From: Candidatus Vecturithrix granuli
Lineage (GTDB): Bacteria > Moduliflexota > Moduliflexia > Moduliflexales > Moduliflexaceae
Assembly: GCA_000739535.1 (NCBI GenBank)
Contig: DF820467.1
Location: forward strand, 1-64,000
Length of the DNA stretch: 64,000 nucleotides
Direction: 5' to 3'
Made by a program: the position numbers and the translations under genes. Shown here one piece after another: positions 25,014-34,976 of the stretch. How positions within the stretch are numbered: position 1 is the stretch's first letter; every line of letters starts with the position of its first letter. A model generated the notes under the pieces. That model had not been told where the DNA came from. It was given only the letters and a program-made list of their open reading frames with translations, and ran no database searches.

Positions 25014-26360
25014 TTAACTGAGAATCGCTTCGCGCACGGATTCGCAGATGGTTGGGTGCGGGAACACGATCTCATCAAATTCTTTGACCAGCATCTCCAT
25101 TTCGATGCCCTGGGTACCGACGGTAATGATTTCGCTGGCATAAGGAGCAATGATGTGCAGCCCGAGTAATTCGTCATGTTCTTTGCCGATGATCGCTTTG
25201 ACAAGTCCGCGTTCTCCCTCGGTTTCAGCAAGAAAACGTCCGTTTGCGACCAGATCATACTTTGCGATCCGGATCGGAATCCCCTGAGTACTCGCTTCTT
25301 TTTCTGAAAGCCCAACAGTGGCGATTTCGGGACTGGTGTAAATACACGAAGGAATCGCCCGGTAGCGGATATGCGCCTCTTCACCGGCCATCACATCAAC
25401 TGCAACTTCCGCTTCGCGTGAGGCTTTGTGCGCCAGCATCCAAACGCCGTTCACATCCCCGGCCGCGTAAATGCCCGGAATATTGGTGCGCATCTGCACA
25501 TCTGTGACAATCGCGCGTTTTTCAGTTCTGACTCCCACGCGATCCAGATCTAACCCGGCCAGGTTTGGGACAGTCCCAATTGAGAGTAAAATTTTTTCCG
25601 CATCAACCGACTGCTCTTGCCCGGATTTATCGCTAAAAAAGACCTTTCCGTCTTCAATGCGACTGACTTTTGAAGAAAGATGGAACTTCACGCCTTCTTT
25701 TTCAATTTGCCGTTTGAAGAGCACGGCAATTTCAGGATCGATCATGGGTAGAACTTCGTCTAGCATTTCAATCACGGTCACTTCTACTCCCAGGGCCCTG
25801 AAAAATGACGCAAATTCCATGCCGATTACGCCCGCCCCGATTACCACCAGGGATTCAGGGCATGCCTTGAGATCCAGAATTTCTCGACTGGTCAACACAT
25901 TTGCAGAGTCCAGACCAGGGATTGGCGGGCGAGCCGGTTGTGCGCCAGTTGCGATCAAAATGTTTTGGGCGCTGAGATTTCCATCCGGAGTTTTCACGGT
26001 TTTGGTATCCACAAACGAGGCTTCACCGCGAATCACATCAATTTTATTAGCCTTCATCAAATAATCCACGCCTTTGACAATCCGTTTGACCACCTTCTCC
26101 TTGCGTTTCATGATGCTGTCAAAATCAAAGGACATTTCGCCGTTTACACGCACGCCGAATTTCTCGGCATCCCGAATGGTGTGAATCACTTTAGCGGTTT
26201 TCAACAAGGTTTTGGTCGGGATACAACCCCAATTCAGGCAAGTTCCCCCTAAAGTGGCTTCTTTTTCAATAATGGCGGTTTTCATGCCATGTTTCGCCGC
26301 ACGAACTGCGCCCACATAACCGGCCGGCCCGCTACCGATAATGATGAGATCATATTGCAT
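25014..26360 (-). CDS. lpdA: Dihydrolipoyl dehydrogenase (E3), first copy
   Basis: 448 residues. FAD-binding GSGPAGYVGA, redox-active CLNWGC, NAD-binding GAGVIGMEFASFF, the second FAD motif GIYAAGDV and the C-terminal FPHPTICE with catalytic His and Glu. It reoxidises dihydrolipoamide in 2-oxoacid dehydrogenases or glycine cleavage. It lies away from the E2/E1 operon, which has its own E3 (31879-33210), so it may serve another complex. The start has AAAGGAGGG. Confidence 0.95.
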   Translation of the reverse strand: MQYDLIIIGSGPAGYVGAVRAAKHGMKTAIIEKEATLGGTCLNWGCIPTKTLLKTAKVIHTIRDAEKFGVRVNGEMSFDFDSIMKRKEKVVKRIVKGVDYLMKANKIDVIRGEASFVDTKTVKTPDGNLSAQNILIATGAQPARPPIPGLDSANVLTSREILDLKACPESLVVIGAGVIGMEFASFFRALGVEVTVIEMLDEVLPMIDPEIAVLFKRQIEKEGVKFHLSSKVSRIEDGKVFFSDKSGQEQSVDAEKILLSIGTVPNLAGLDLDRVGVRTEKRAIVTDVQMRTNIPGIYAAGDVNGVWMLAHKASREAEVAVDVMAGEEAHIRYRAIPSCIYTSPEIATVGLSEKEASTQGIPIRIAKYDLVANGRFLAETEGERGLVKAIIGKEHDELLGLHIIAPYASEIITVGTQGIEMEMLVKEFDEIVFPHPTICESVREAILS

Positions 26361-26579
26361 GGCGTTCCCTCCTTTTGAGTTATTTATTCATACATAATCC
26401 TTAGAAATGTATTTATCGGTTTTGAAACAGGTAATTATTTTTCTGAAAGAAGATAGTGATGAATTCCTCGTAGGAAAGTCAAGTTTTTTCCAGACCCATT
26501 ATCTCTTGACATAATGAAATTATCATTTTTACGGAGTCTGTAAACAACAAAGAAATCTGGCGATGATTCAAGAGTTCTC

Positions 26580-26608
26580 TTGACAGGTTTCCCGGGATTC
26601 ATTATAGG
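26580..26608 (+). promoter_or_regulatory. Sigma70-type promoter for the TolC-family gene
   Basis: TTGACA (26580-26585), a 17-base spacer and TATAGG (26603-26608), about 55 bp before the ATG at 26664. The promoter overlaps an upstream TTG in frame, which argues against that longer start. The rest of the 26361-26663 gap holds nothing clear. Confidence 0.6.
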
Positions 26609-26663
26609 CACTATTGTCGTGCCTCATTTCCGAAACAACTCAAAAGGTTCTCACAATAGAAAA

Positions 26664-28055
26664 ATGATGATTCGGCGAATATTGAACGTGCTTGTCATTT
26701 TACTTCTTTTTGGACTTCTTCGCCATGATACGGCACGAGCTGAAAGAATACAGTTACCTCTTGATGAGGCCATTGCATTGGCGTTGAAGCAGAATATCAA
26801 TTTGCAATCTGCGCGGGATCGTCTGACCAGCGCCAATATTTCGTTGGAGGCGGCTAAATCGGATTTTCAGATCAAGGTCCGGCCTGAAGTATCGGGACTA
26901 TTTCGACAGGGTGAAAATGTGGATCAGGCCTATGGCATTCAGGTGAGTAAACAATTGAAATTCGGCGCAGAATTGCAATGGCAAACAAACACCCGCATTG
27001 ACGAGAGTCTGGACAACGCCTACCAGACGGATATGACGCTTTCTTTGACGCAACCGTTGTTGAAAGGACGCGGAATCTTGCCTACCACGCAAGAACTGGT
27101 CGCAGCCGAACGCAGTACGCAATCGCAATACCGCTCCCTTATTCTTGCGCAACAACAATTGATGATCAATGTGGCTACGAATTATTATGGCATTTTACGC
27201 GACGAAATGCTGATTGAGGTGAATCAACGCGCTTTAGAACGCGCTCGACTCTTGCTTCAGGCGGCTGAAGCCAAATTAAAAATTGGGATGGCTTCGAAGA
27301 TGGATGTTTTTCGGGCAGAGTTACAAGTCTTGACTGCGGAAAATGGTACGGTTGACGCCCGGGAATCGCTGGAGAATACGCGCCGACAATTTAATCTGCT
27401 GCTCGGCGTCGATCTGGAAACGACATTTGAATTGACTTCTCCCCTGGAGTATCAAGCAATAGAAATTCAAAAGGAAGAATTGCTGCAATATGCTCTGGAA
27501 CATCGGTTGGAACTTCAGGAAGCTTCGGATAACGTCCAGGATGCCGAACGCCGCCTGAAAATTGCCCGGCAAAATTTATATCCGCCCTTAAACCTTTCCG
27601 TTCAATACACCTTCAGCGGTGAAGGAAATGCCTTTGATCAAAGCCTGGAATTAGATGAAAAATATTGGGGGATTGGGGTCAACTCTTCCTTTGATCTCGA
27701 TTTTGCCCGCGACCGGGCAACCTATCAACAAACCCAACTCGCATTGAACAGCGCGATTCGCGCCTGGCAAGCGACGCAACAAGATGTAATTTTAGAGGTG
27801 CTGCAAATGCTTAACAGCGTCAAACAGGCCCAGGCCAGGGTGGAATTGCAAAAGCAAAGCGTTGTGCAGGCCGAAAAACAGTTGGAATTGTCAGACTTAC
27901 GTTATAAAAAAGGCTTGAGCGACAACCTGGATGTGATTGACGCCGAAGAAGCTCTGCTCAACGCCAACACCAATTATTATGCGACAATTGTGCAGCACCT
28001 GATCGCCAAAATGCGCCTGAAACAGGCGACTGCAACCCTTGAGGTGCCGTTTTAA
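26664..28055 (+). CDS. TolC-family outer-membrane efflux/secretion protein
   Basis: About 463 residues: signal peptide ending DTARA, then two OEP repeats of long helices. The typical QLPLDEAIALALKQN opens the mature part. LQSARDRL, SLTQPLLKGRG and, in the second half, LRYKKGLSDNLDVIDAEEALL are family signatures. The trimeric family forms a periplasm-spanning channel for type I secretion or RND/ABC efflux. No inner-membrane partner is encoded beside it. The start at 26664 is supported by the promoter position and signal peptide. Confidence 0.9.
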   Translation: MMIRRILNVLVILLLFGLLRHDTARAERIQLPLDEAIALALKQNINLQSARDRLTSANISLEAAKSDFQIKVRPEVSGLFRQGENVDQAYGIQVSKQLKFGAELQWQTNTRIDESLDNAYQTDMTLSLTQPLLKGRGILPTTQELVAAERSTQSQYRSLILAQQQLMINVATNYYGILRDEMLIEVNQRALERARLLLQAAEAKLKIGMASKMDVFRAELQVLTAENGTVDARESLENTRRQFNLLLGVDLETTFELTSPLEYQAIEIQKEELLQYALEHRLELQEASDNVQDAERRLKIARQNLYPPLNLSVQYTFSGEGNAFDQSLELDEKYWGIGVNSSFDLDFARDRATYQQTQLALNSAIRAWQATQQDVILEVLQMLNSVKQAQARVELQKQSVVQAEKQLELSDLRYKKGLSDNLDVIDAEEALLNANTNYYATIVQHLIAKMRLKQATATLEVPF

Positions 28056-28057
28056 TC

Positions 28058-28227
28058 GTACCGGCGAACAGCCGTGTTCGCCGAAACAGATATTTTCAGA
28101 GGAGTTGTCATGAGCGTAGGCTCACCCGACGCAATGAAAATCAGATGTACCGCGAAACTCCAGTTTCGCGGGCGAATGAATGGTGCGCGAAACTGAAGTT
28201 TCGCGCTACATTTTCAGGGGAGACTCT
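28058..28227 (+). repeat. Hairpin element A1 with leader ORF and Shine-Dalgarno
   Basis: A small hairpin (CGGCGAACA / TGTTCGCCG) is followed by ATTTTCAGAGGAG and a leader ORF (28110-28196, 28 codons). Inside lie ATGAAAAT (28134-28141), two GCGAAACT / AGTTTCGC palindromes and ATTTTCA (28210-28216). The last is immediately followed by GGGGAG, the ribosome site of the GrpB-domain gene. A frame from ATG 28180 runs in phase into that gene. See the related copies at 36.6 and 42.1 kb. Confidence 0.75.
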
Positions 28228-29232
28228 ATGATCGCGATCATCAATAGTTTCTTTTTTCCGATTGTTACAGAGGTCACAACCCGGCTGGCACAGCGATATG
28301 ATGCCGGAGGCGGACTTGACATGCACGCCCTCGCAGCTAAAATATGCGCTGAAGCACCGGAAAATGAGAAACCGGGGATTTTGTTCGATGAAGCCTGTCA
28401 ATTCGTGTTTTCCGAGAAAAAGCAAGGGATCGAGAACTTTGTCATCAGCTATACCTTTGACACGCCGAACAGACTCAAACTCCTGCGGGGATTGTTAAGT
28501 CGCTACGATAATGAAATTTATGCCTTTCGTTTATGTTTCAGTCCGATGGTGCTCACGGCGTTACTCTCCCCCTTCCCATCCGAAACAGGCCATGCCTATA
28601 ACCATTGGGATATGCAGCAAGAAGAAGGAGCCAACATTGGTGATATGGGATATGAGATTCCGGTAACGTCAGACGATCCTGAAACCATTGTGCAGGCGAT
28701 TTGGGATGATATTCATGAACCGGTTGAACTGAGTGACTATCAAAGCGAGTGGCCGGATATGTTTATGAATGAAAAAACCCGGATTTTGAATGCATTGCAT
28801 GGAATGCCGGGAGAACTCGAGCATATCGGTAGCACCGCAATTCCCAATATGATCGCCAAACCGGTGCTTGATATGCTACTGATCATTGAAGATTTACGCA
28901 AAGCACGCCAATACATCCGACCGCTGCGCGAACTTGGCTATGCGTTTATTGACTATCCGCAAAACACCACGCGCCTCTTTTTCCGCAAGGGCAAACCCCG
29001 CAGTCATCATATCCATATTGTTGAGAAGGAAAGCCCTGCTGCCCGGGATCATCTGCACTTTCGCAATGCTTTATTGAGCGATGCGCTGCTACGCGAGGAA
29101 TATCTACACTTAAAACAAGAGGCACTTCAAGAACATCAATTCTGCCGTGCCTTATACGGAGAGCGCAAAACCACCTTGATTCGCAAAGCCCTGGCACGGT
29201 ATCGCGCATACACCAAAAACCGGGTTTCTTGA
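28228..29232 (+). CDS. GrpB (UPF0157) protein with extra N-terminal domain
   Basis: About 334 residues. The C-terminal part (from about residue 158) is a GrpB/UPF0157 nucleotidyltransferase-like domain: LEHIGSTAIPNMIAKPVLDML, then HHIHIVEKESPAARDHLHFR. The N-terminal 150 residues (FPIVTEVTTRLAQRYDAGG onward) look unlike GrpB and show no P-loop; some GrpB proteins are fused to kinase-like domains such as CoaE. ATG 28228 follows GGGGAG supplied by the repeat. The last codons and stop are encoded inside the following terminator. Confidence 0.82.
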   Translation: MIAIINSFFFPIVTEVTTRLAQRYDAGGGLDMHALAAKICAEAPENEKPGILFDEACQFVFSEKKQGIENFVISYTFDTPNRLKLLRGLLSRYDNEIYAFRLCFSPMVLTALLSPFPSETGHAYNHWDMQQEEGANIGDMGYEIPVTSDDPETIVQAIWDDIHEPVELSDYQSEWPDMFMNEKTRILNALHGMPGELEHIGSTAIPNMIAKPVLDMLLIIEDLRKARQYIRPLRELGYAFIDYPQNTTRLFFRKGKPRSHHIHIVEKESPAARDHLHFRNALLSDALLREEYLHLKQEALQEHQFCRALYGERKTTLIRKALARYRAYTKNRVS

Positions 29233-29247
29233 AGAAACCCGGTTTTT
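29215..29247. terminator. Terminator overlapping the GrpB stop codon
   Basis: Arms AAAAACCGGGTTTC (29215-29228) and GAAACCCGGTTTTT (29234-29247). The TGA of the GrpB-domain gene (29230-29232) is in the loop, so the last five sense codons come from the repeat. It also serves the convergent E1 gene. Confidence 0.85.
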
Positions 29248-29256
29248 ATACAGAAT

Positions 29257-31713
29257 CTACACTCCTAAGCGATTCCGGCGCAGGATTTCGCCGTAGGTCT
29301 GAACTGTGCTCACCTGATGTCCCGTAAGTGGGTAAATGCGTTCGTGAATCGTATCAATGATCCATTCTTTTTGCGGGAAAAACTCTTCTTCCATCTCCGC
29401 TGCCGGGGTGATCCAGTTACGCGAGCCAACCACAGCCGGAGGACCGTCAAGATAGTTAAAGGCCAGTTGCGTCAGATTCGAGGCGACATTGTGCAAAAAG
29501 GAATTCCGTTCGCAGGCATCTGAAGCGAGCGCCACTTTCCCGGTTTTTTTGACCGATTCTACCAGCAAATCGTAATTCAACGGATTGATAAAACGCAAAT
29601 CGATCACTTCTGCACTCACGCCATATTTTTCCTGCAACTCATCTGCCGCTTCCATAGCCGGATATAGGGTAGCTCCAATAGTAATCAACGTAAGATTTTT
29701 CCCTGCGCGCCGGATCACCGGTTCGCCTTCGGGGGTTTCATAATAGCCTTCCGGCACGCCGGTTTTCTCGAACTGTTCGCCGATGCCGTAGAGTTTCTGA
29801 CTCTCAAAGAACACAACCGGGTCGCTGCCGTGCAGTGCCAGGTTCAACATGCCTTTGGCATCGTAAGGCGTGGCCGGGAACATCGCTTTTAAGCCCGGAA
29901 TATGGGCGACAATGCTGGTCCAATCCTGCGAGTGCTGGGCCCCGTATTTGCTGCCGACTGAGATGCGTAACACCAGCGGCATTTTGAGAATACCGGCTGA
30001 CATGGATTGCCATTTGGCGACCTGGTTAAAAAGTTCATCACCGGAACGCCCCATAAAATCGCAATACATCAGTTCCGGCACCACGCGGCCGCCGCATAAG
30101 GCATAGCCCACAGCAGACCCGACAATCGCCCCTTCGGAAATCGAGGTATTGAACAGGCGATGATAAGGCAGCGCTTCAGTCAAGCCGCGATATACCGCAA
30201 ATGCGCCGCCCCAATCGCGATTTTCTTCGCCATAGGCCGCCATCGTGGGATCTTCATAAAAACGGTGCAGCATGGCCTCAAATAACCCGTCGCGATAAGT
30301 GAATAATTGCGCGGAAGCGTAGGGTTTACCATTTTCATCATAAGCAAAGCGCTGCTTCTTTGCCAGAGCCTTTACTCTGGGATTTTCTTCTTTGGGGATC
30401 AGCACCTCTGGCTCACGGTCGTCAAATTTGTCGATTTTCTGATTGGAAAACATGACGGTTTCAATGAATTCACCGCTGACCCGTGGCGAAATTTCCAGCG
30501 AAACTGCTAATTTCGTCACCTCTATAACTGTTTCCACGACATGCTGCTCGATACGGGCAAGTTCAGCGTCACTGATGATTTTATGTTGTTTAAGATACTC
30601 GCCGTAACTTTTGACGCAATCTATGTCCTGCCACAGCGCCAGTTCTTCTTTGGTGCGGTAGGAGGAAGCGTCAGAGGGCGAGTGGCCGGAAAAGCGGTAA
30701 GTAATCGTATCCAGCAGCACCGGGCCGCGTCCTTCCAGCAGAATTTGTTTTTTGCGAGCCGTCGCTTCGGCTACAGCCAGTGGATTATAGCCGTCAACCC
30801 TTTCAGCGTGCATATTTTCCGGGTTCACGCCAGCCCCAATCCGCGCCAGGATTTTGAAACCCATGGTTTCTCCGACCGTTTGTCCGCCCATACCATAGAA
30901 ATTGTTAAAGAAATTGAACATCACCGGCGGTGCGCCGCCGATTTCTTTATCCCATAACGTTCGGTATTGATCCATGGCGGCCAGCATCATCCCTTCCCAG
31001 ACCGGGCCGCAGCCCATGGAGCCATCGCCGATATTGCCGATCACAATGCCGGACTTGCGATTGATGCGTTTATACAGGGCTGCTCCGACGCAAATGTCAC
31101 CGCTGCCGCCCACAATGGCATTATTCGGCATACTGCCAAAGGGTGGGAAAAAGGCGTGCATTGATCCGCCTAACCCCCTGTTAAATCCGGCTTTACGGGC
31201 AAAGATTTCGGCTAAGGTACCGTACAGCACATATTTCATCCCTAATTCCTTCACCGAGCCTTGATGTCCCTTTTCTACGACTTTCAGGCAATCGCCGTTC
31301 AGAAAGGTTTTCATGATCTCAAGTAAGGCATCCTCATCGAGTTTATGCACCGCAGAAAAGCACTTTGCCAGAATTTCCCCGTGACTCCGATGAGAACCAA
31401 AGATGAAATCATCGGTGTCTAACACCGCGCTCTGGCCGACAGACGCTGACTCCTGACCAATGGACAGATGCGCCGGGCCTTTATGATTATATTCGATCCC
31501 CTGATACGCGCCCTGAGTTTTAATCGTGTTCAGCATGGTCTCAAATTCCCGAATGAAGCGCATATCCAGATAAATCTGTTTTAGTCGCTCTTCTCCGAAG
31601 GTTTGAACTTCCTTCTTGATATCCGGTTGATATTGATTGACCGGAATATCATTGATTTTCAATATCTGCGGCTTGCGCATCTCCTTTGGATCAATTACAA
31701 TTGACTTTGGCAT
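29257..31713 (-). CDS. 2-oxoacid dehydrogenase E1, fused alpha and beta subunits
   Basis: 818 residues. The alpha part (about 30-420) carries the thiamine-diphosphate motif [10 protein letters not shown]...NN. A beta part follows (about 465-818) with [36 protein letters not shown] and the C-terminal transketolase-C region with [11 protein letters not shown]. In most bacteria alpha and beta are separate genes or a different homodimeric E1. The enzyme decarboxylates pyruvate, a branched-chain oxoacid or acetoin; the substrate cannot be told from sequence. No Shine-Dalgarno is seen. It is the last gene of the E2-E3-E1 operon. Confidence 0.9.
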   Translation of the reverse strand: MPKSIVIDPKEMRKPQILKINDIPVNQYQPDIKKEVQTFGEERLKQIYLDMRFIREFETMLNTIKTQGAYQGIEYNHKGPAHLSIGQESASVGQSAVLDTDDFIFGSHRSHGEILAKCFSAVHKLDEDALLEIMKTFLNGDCLKVVEKGHQGSVKELGMKYVLYGTLAEIFARKAGFNRGLGGSMHAFFPPFGSMPNNAIVGGSGDICVGAALYKRINRKSGIVIGNIGDGSMGCGPVWEGMMLAAMDQYRTLWDKEIGGAPPVMFNFFNNFYGMGGQTVGETMGFKILARIGAGVNPENMHAERVDGYNPLAVAEATARKKQILLEGRGPVLLDTITYRFSGHSPSDASSYRTKEELALWQDIDCVKSYGEYLKQHKIISDAELARIEQHVVETVIEVTKLAVSLEISPRVSGEFIETVMFSNQKIDKFDDREPEVLIPKEENPRVKALAKKQRFAYDENGKPYASAQLFTYRDGLFEAMLHRFYEDPTMAAYGEENRDWGGAFAVYRGLTEALPYHRLFNTSISEGAIVGSAVGYALCGGRVVPELMYCDFMGRSGDELFNQVAKWQSMSAGILKMPLVLRISVGSKYGAQHSQDWTSIVAHIPGLKAMFPATPYDAKGMLNLALHGSDPVVFFESQKLYGIGEQFEKTGVPEGYYETPEGEPVIRRAGKNLTLITIGATLYPAMEAADELQEKYGVSAEVIDLRFINPLNYDLLVESVKKTGKVALASDACERNSFLHNVASNLTQLAFNYLDGPPAVVGSRNWITPAAEMEEEFFPQKEWIIDTIHERIYPLTGHQVSTVQTYGEILRRNRLGV

Positions 31714-31733
31714 AACAATGTTTTATGAGGTAT

Positions 31734-31867
31734 GCTCGAGAATAGAACACTGATGGGACTGATTGGACTGATCTCCACTGTTTTTCGGGAAGCGTGACGA
31801 GCTCCATGCCGTCGCTATATCAGTACGCATCAGCTCAATCAGTCCCATCAGTGTTCTATTCCCGAGC
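31734..31867. repeat. Long inverted repeat between E3 and E1
   Basis: Imperfect arms of about 39 nt at 31734-31772 and 31829-31867 share the core AACACTGATGGGACTGATTG. They enclose a 56-nt centre with its own short symmetries. It could form a large hairpin in the operon mRNA. It is not homologous to the other palindromes here. Confidence 0.75.
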
Positions 31868-31878
31868 CTATCTCATAT

Positions 31879-33210
31879 TTAAAGTTCCCACAGCGTATCT
31901 CTGATCACTTCAGATACCGTTGGGTGGGGGAAGATAATTTGTTGTATATCCTGAACGCGCAGTTCGGCTTCAATCATCGCTGCTGCGCCGTAAATCATTT
32001 CAGAACAGGCAGCCCCAAACAGGTGCACGCCTTTGAGCACATTCGTGTCGGCATCCACGACCACCTTACACATTCCCGGCGCGCGTTTGCCGTATTCAGC
32101 CAGAAAACGGCCATTTGCGCGCATCTGCATGGTTGCGGTTTTTACGGGAAATCCCTGTTTTTGAGCTTCTTGCTCGGTCAGACCGCATCCGGCGACTTCA
32201 GGTAGGGTATAAACCACCCAGGGGATGGCATGATAACGCATTCGATCCCGCTGACCACAGATCGTGTTGACCGCGACTTCGGCCATGCGTGAAGCTGAAT
32301 GCGCCAGCAGCGACTCGCCGTTCACATCGCCAATCGCATACACGCCGGGCAGATTGGTCTGCATCTGCTCATTGACCTTAATTCCCTGGCGGCGAATATC
32401 AAGCCTCAGGTGCTCCAATCCCTGCACATTCGGACGCCGACCGACAGACATCAAAATCAGATCCGCTTGCAGGGCCGTACTTTTCCCCTTCGAAGAAAAT
32501 GTCACTGTGTTGCCTTGAATCGCCTCAACTTTCGCGCCGAGATGATAGGAGACTTTATCAATGCTTTTCCTCAGTAAACGGGCGAATTCCATATCCATCA
32601 TCGGCACGATTTCATCCATCATTTCGATCACGTGTACCTCAACACCCACGCTGCTAAAAAATGAAGCAAATTCCATCCCGATATAGCCGCCGCCGACAAT
32701 GATGAGCGACTTCGGCAATTCTGTTATTTGCAAAATTTCACGGTTCGTGACAACCTGCGAACTGTCAACACCCGGAATTGGAGGGACGAGGGATGAAGAA
32801 CCGGTCGCAATAATCAGATTCTTTCCCTGATACGTATTGCCATTCACGCTTACAGTCTGGCGGTCGAGAAATTGCGCTTCTCCAGTCACAACTTCGACTT
32901 TATGCTTCTTCATCAGAAACGCAATGCCCTTACGCAGGGTTTCAATCACATCCTGCTTCCAGGTCATGGCTTCTGCCAGATCAAAACGCGCACAATCAAA
33001 ATGTACCCCGAACTTTGCTGCCTCCATACCGTGAACATATTGCTTGGCCGAATTTAGCAGCGATTTAGTAGGAATACAGCCTTCATTGGTACACACGCCG
33101 CCCAGATGCGCTTTTTCAATCAGCAGCACCGATTTTCCTCTGGCCCCGGCGCGTTCCGCGGCAATATATCCACCCGGCCCCGCGCCAACGATCATGACGT
33201 CATAGATCAT
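31879..33210 (-). CDS. lpdA: Dihydrolipoyl dehydrogenase (E3), operon copy
   Basis: 443 residues: GAGPGGYIAAERAGARG, redox CTNEGC, NAD site GGGYIGMEFASFF, GVYAIGDV and FPHPTVSE. Similar to the 25014-26360 enzyme but diverged through its length, so a duplicate of some age. It sits between E2 and E1 on the same strand and is therefore the E3 dedicated to this complex. No ribosome site is visible; its start lies next to a long palindrome. Confidence 0.95.
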   Translation of the reverse strand: MIYDVMIVGAGPGGYIAAERAGARGKSVLLIEKAHLGGVCTNEGCIPTKSLLNSAKQYVHGMEAAKFGVHFDCARFDLAEAMTWKQDVIETLRKGIAFLMKKHKVEVVTGEAQFLDRQTVSVNGNTYQGKNLIIATGSSSLVPPIPGVDSSQVVTNREILQITELPKSLIIVGGGYIGMEFASFFSSVGVEVHVIEMMDEIVPMMDMEFARLLRKSIDKVSYHLGAKVEAIQGNTVTFSSKGKSTALQADLILMSVGRRPNVQGLEHLRLDIRRQGIKVNEQMQTNLPGVYAIGDVNGESLLAHSASRMAEVAVNTICGQRDRMRYHAIPWVVYTLPEVAGCGLTEQEAQKQGFPVKTATMQMRANGRFLAEYGKRAPGMCKVVVDADTNVLKGVHLFGAACSEMIYGAAAMIEAELRVQDIQQIIFPHPTVSEVIRDTLWEL

Positions 33211-33216
33211 AATATT

Positions 33217-33289
33217 AACTACAGGAATGGTATATCAGCAGGAATATCTTTCTGAATTGAATTCTTGCTGATATACCATTCCTGTAGTT
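33217..33289. repeat. Long inverted repeat between E2 and E3
   Basis: Arms of 29 nt (33217-33245 and 33261-33289), nearly perfect, include CAGGAATGGTATATCAGCA. The right arm ends 5 bp before the E2 stop region and the left arm ends 6 bp before the E3 start, so a hairpin would fill the whole intercistronic gap. Confidence 0.8.
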
Positions 33290-33293
33290 CTCT

Positions 33294-34685
33294 TTACCCT
33301 GCTAACAGCAGATCAAAATTGGCTAACGCTGTCGAAAGTTCTTTTAAGAAACGAGCAGCCGGTGCGCCGTCAACTGCGCGATGATCAAAGGTCAGCGACA
33401 GGCCGATATGCGGGACAAAGCGCACGTCATCACCGTTCATGACCGGTTTGGGCTGAATGGCGCACACGCCTAAAATGCCAACTTCCGGCGGATTCAATAC
33501 AGGCGTAAAACTTTCAATCCCTAACGCGCCCAGATTTGTGACTGTAAAGGTCGCGCCAGTGAGTTCATCCGGCAGGATCTTGCCTTCCTGGCAGGCAGCC
33601 GTCAGACGTTTTGCCTCAACGGAAAGTTGTTTTAATGATAACAAATCTGCATTCTTGACCGGCGGCACCATCAATCCTCGCGGCGTATCCACTGCAATGC
33701 CGAGGTGCACCCGCTCGAATTCTTTGATCGTGTCTCCCAGAAAGTGCGCGTTCATAAATGGAAAACGGGGCAGCGTGTGCGCAACCACATAGAGCACAAG
33801 GTCGTTAATGGTGACGCCTTGCAGTCCGAAGCTTTCAGGCGCGGCTTTGAGGCGTTGGCGATAGGCTAACAATTGCGAGGCATCGGCCGACGCATTCATG
33901 GTTAGCTGTGCGGTGGTTTGCAGCGATTCTAACATACGCGCGGCAATAATTTTGCGCACCCCTTTGACCGGAATCTCTTTAACTGCGCCAAACTGGAGTG
34001 TCAAAGCTCGGCTTTGACTGCCGCTGGAGATCGCCGCTTTTCCCGGCATTTCTTGAGCAGGAACCGGCTGACGCAGATCTGCAGCAATCACTCTACCGCC
34101 AATGCCAGTGCCGGTTGCGGGCGCCTGTTTTCCCTGTTCGATTAAGGCGGTAATCGCGGCCGGCGTCAACGGTGCCTGATTTGTAATCGCAGCCAGTATG
34201 TCGCGTTCGATAATTCGACCTTCTGGTCCGGTTCCGGCAACGCCGGATGTATTCACACTTTTTGCGGCTGCAAGATTGCGTGCGCGGGGCGAAATACCTC
34301 TGCTTTCCGAAGATGAGCCTAATGATGGCGTCTGCGTGAACATCTGGGAAGGTTTCTGAGCCATCTCAGGAGTTTCCCGAATCTCTTTTTGCTGCTGTGC
34401 TGGTTGTGAAGTGTCCTTTGCAGGTAAGAATCCGTTGGTGTCCTCGCCGGGCTGTCCGACAATGGCTATCGGGGTCAATACAGGAACGTCAGTTCCTTCG
34501 GCAAAAAGTACTTTCAGTAACGTACCTTCTGCTTCGGATTCGACTTCAAAAGTCGCTTTATCGGTTTCGACTTCGCAGAGCACGTCTCCGACCTGAACGG
34601 ATTCGCCTTCTTGTTTGCGCCATTCCAGGATCAGGCACGATTCAACGGTGTTGCCCTGTCTGGGCATAAGGATTTCTGTTGCCAT
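33294..34685 (-). CDS. Dihydrolipoamide acyltransferase (E2)
   Basis: 463 residues. The lipoyl domain (about 1-78) has ETDKATFEVES, in which Lys carries lipoate. A linker and an E3/E1-binding domain follow (about 128-165, SPRARNLAAAKSV...GPEGRIIERDI). A second, diverged binding domain lies at about 172-205 (GKQAPATGTGIGGRVIAADL). The catalytic domain occupies about 230-463 with FDHRAVDGAPAARFL as active-site His motif. Two binding domains in one E2 is unusual. GGAGACGC precedes the ATG. First gene of the operon. Confidence 0.92.
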   Translation of the reverse strand: MATEILMPRQGNTVESCLILEWRKQEGESVQVGDVLCEVETDKATFEVESEAEGTLLKVLFAEGTDVPVLTPIAIVGQPGEDTNGFLPAKDTSQPAQQQKEIRETPEMAQKPSQMFTQTPSLGSSSESRGISPRARNLAAAKSVNTSGVAGTGPEGRIIERDILAAITNQAPLTPAAITALIEQGKQAPATGTGIGGRVIAADLRQPVPAQEMPGKAAISSGSQSRALTLQFGAVKEIPVKGVRKIIAARMLESLQTTAQLTMNASADASQLLAYRQRLKAAPESFGLQGVTINDLVLYVVAHTLPRFPFMNAHFLGDTIKEFERVHLGIAVDTPRGLMVPPVKNADLLSLKQLSVEAKRLTAACQEGKILPDELTGATFTVTNLGALGIESFTPVLNPPEVGILGVCAIQPKPVMNGDDVRFVPHIGLSLTFDHRAVDGAPAARFLKELSTALANFDLLLAG

Positions 34686-34707
34686 GTTTAGCGTCTCCTA
34701 CCTAATG

Positions 34708-34789
34708 AACCTACATGGATTTCATGTAGAGAGGGTTGAATAGTGATGTATCTTGAGTCTATCCTCCCTACATGAAATCCATGTAGGTT
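34708..34789. repeat. Perfect 22-bp inverted repeat upstream of E2
   Basis: Arms at 34708-34729 and 34768-34789 are exact complements, with a 38-nt centre that is also partly self-complementary (GAGAGGGTTGAATA / TATCCTCCC). It falls in the E2 5' leader, about 10 bases before the ribosome site, and could be a regulatory hairpin or an operator. The rest of the gap to 34976 is AT-rich with no gene. Confidence 0.75.
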
Positions 34790-34976
34790 TAAATTTGAGT
34801 ATCTTCTGGTAGCAAATTGTTATATCATGACAAATTTGGCAACTATTTTTTTAGAAAATTTATGAAAATTCTCATTTTTTTATTTACATTTTGGGTATAT
34901 ATTGTCAGAGTTGGTACAAAATATGAAAGATTGAGTTGCTTCGAGTATAACGCACGAACAATACAAAGGATATTTT

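Noticed and set aside
28180-28227. In-frame 16-residue extension of the GrpB-domain protein
   Set aside because: It is repeat sequence and GGGGAG directly precedes ATG 28228; kept as a minor possibility because the frame is open.
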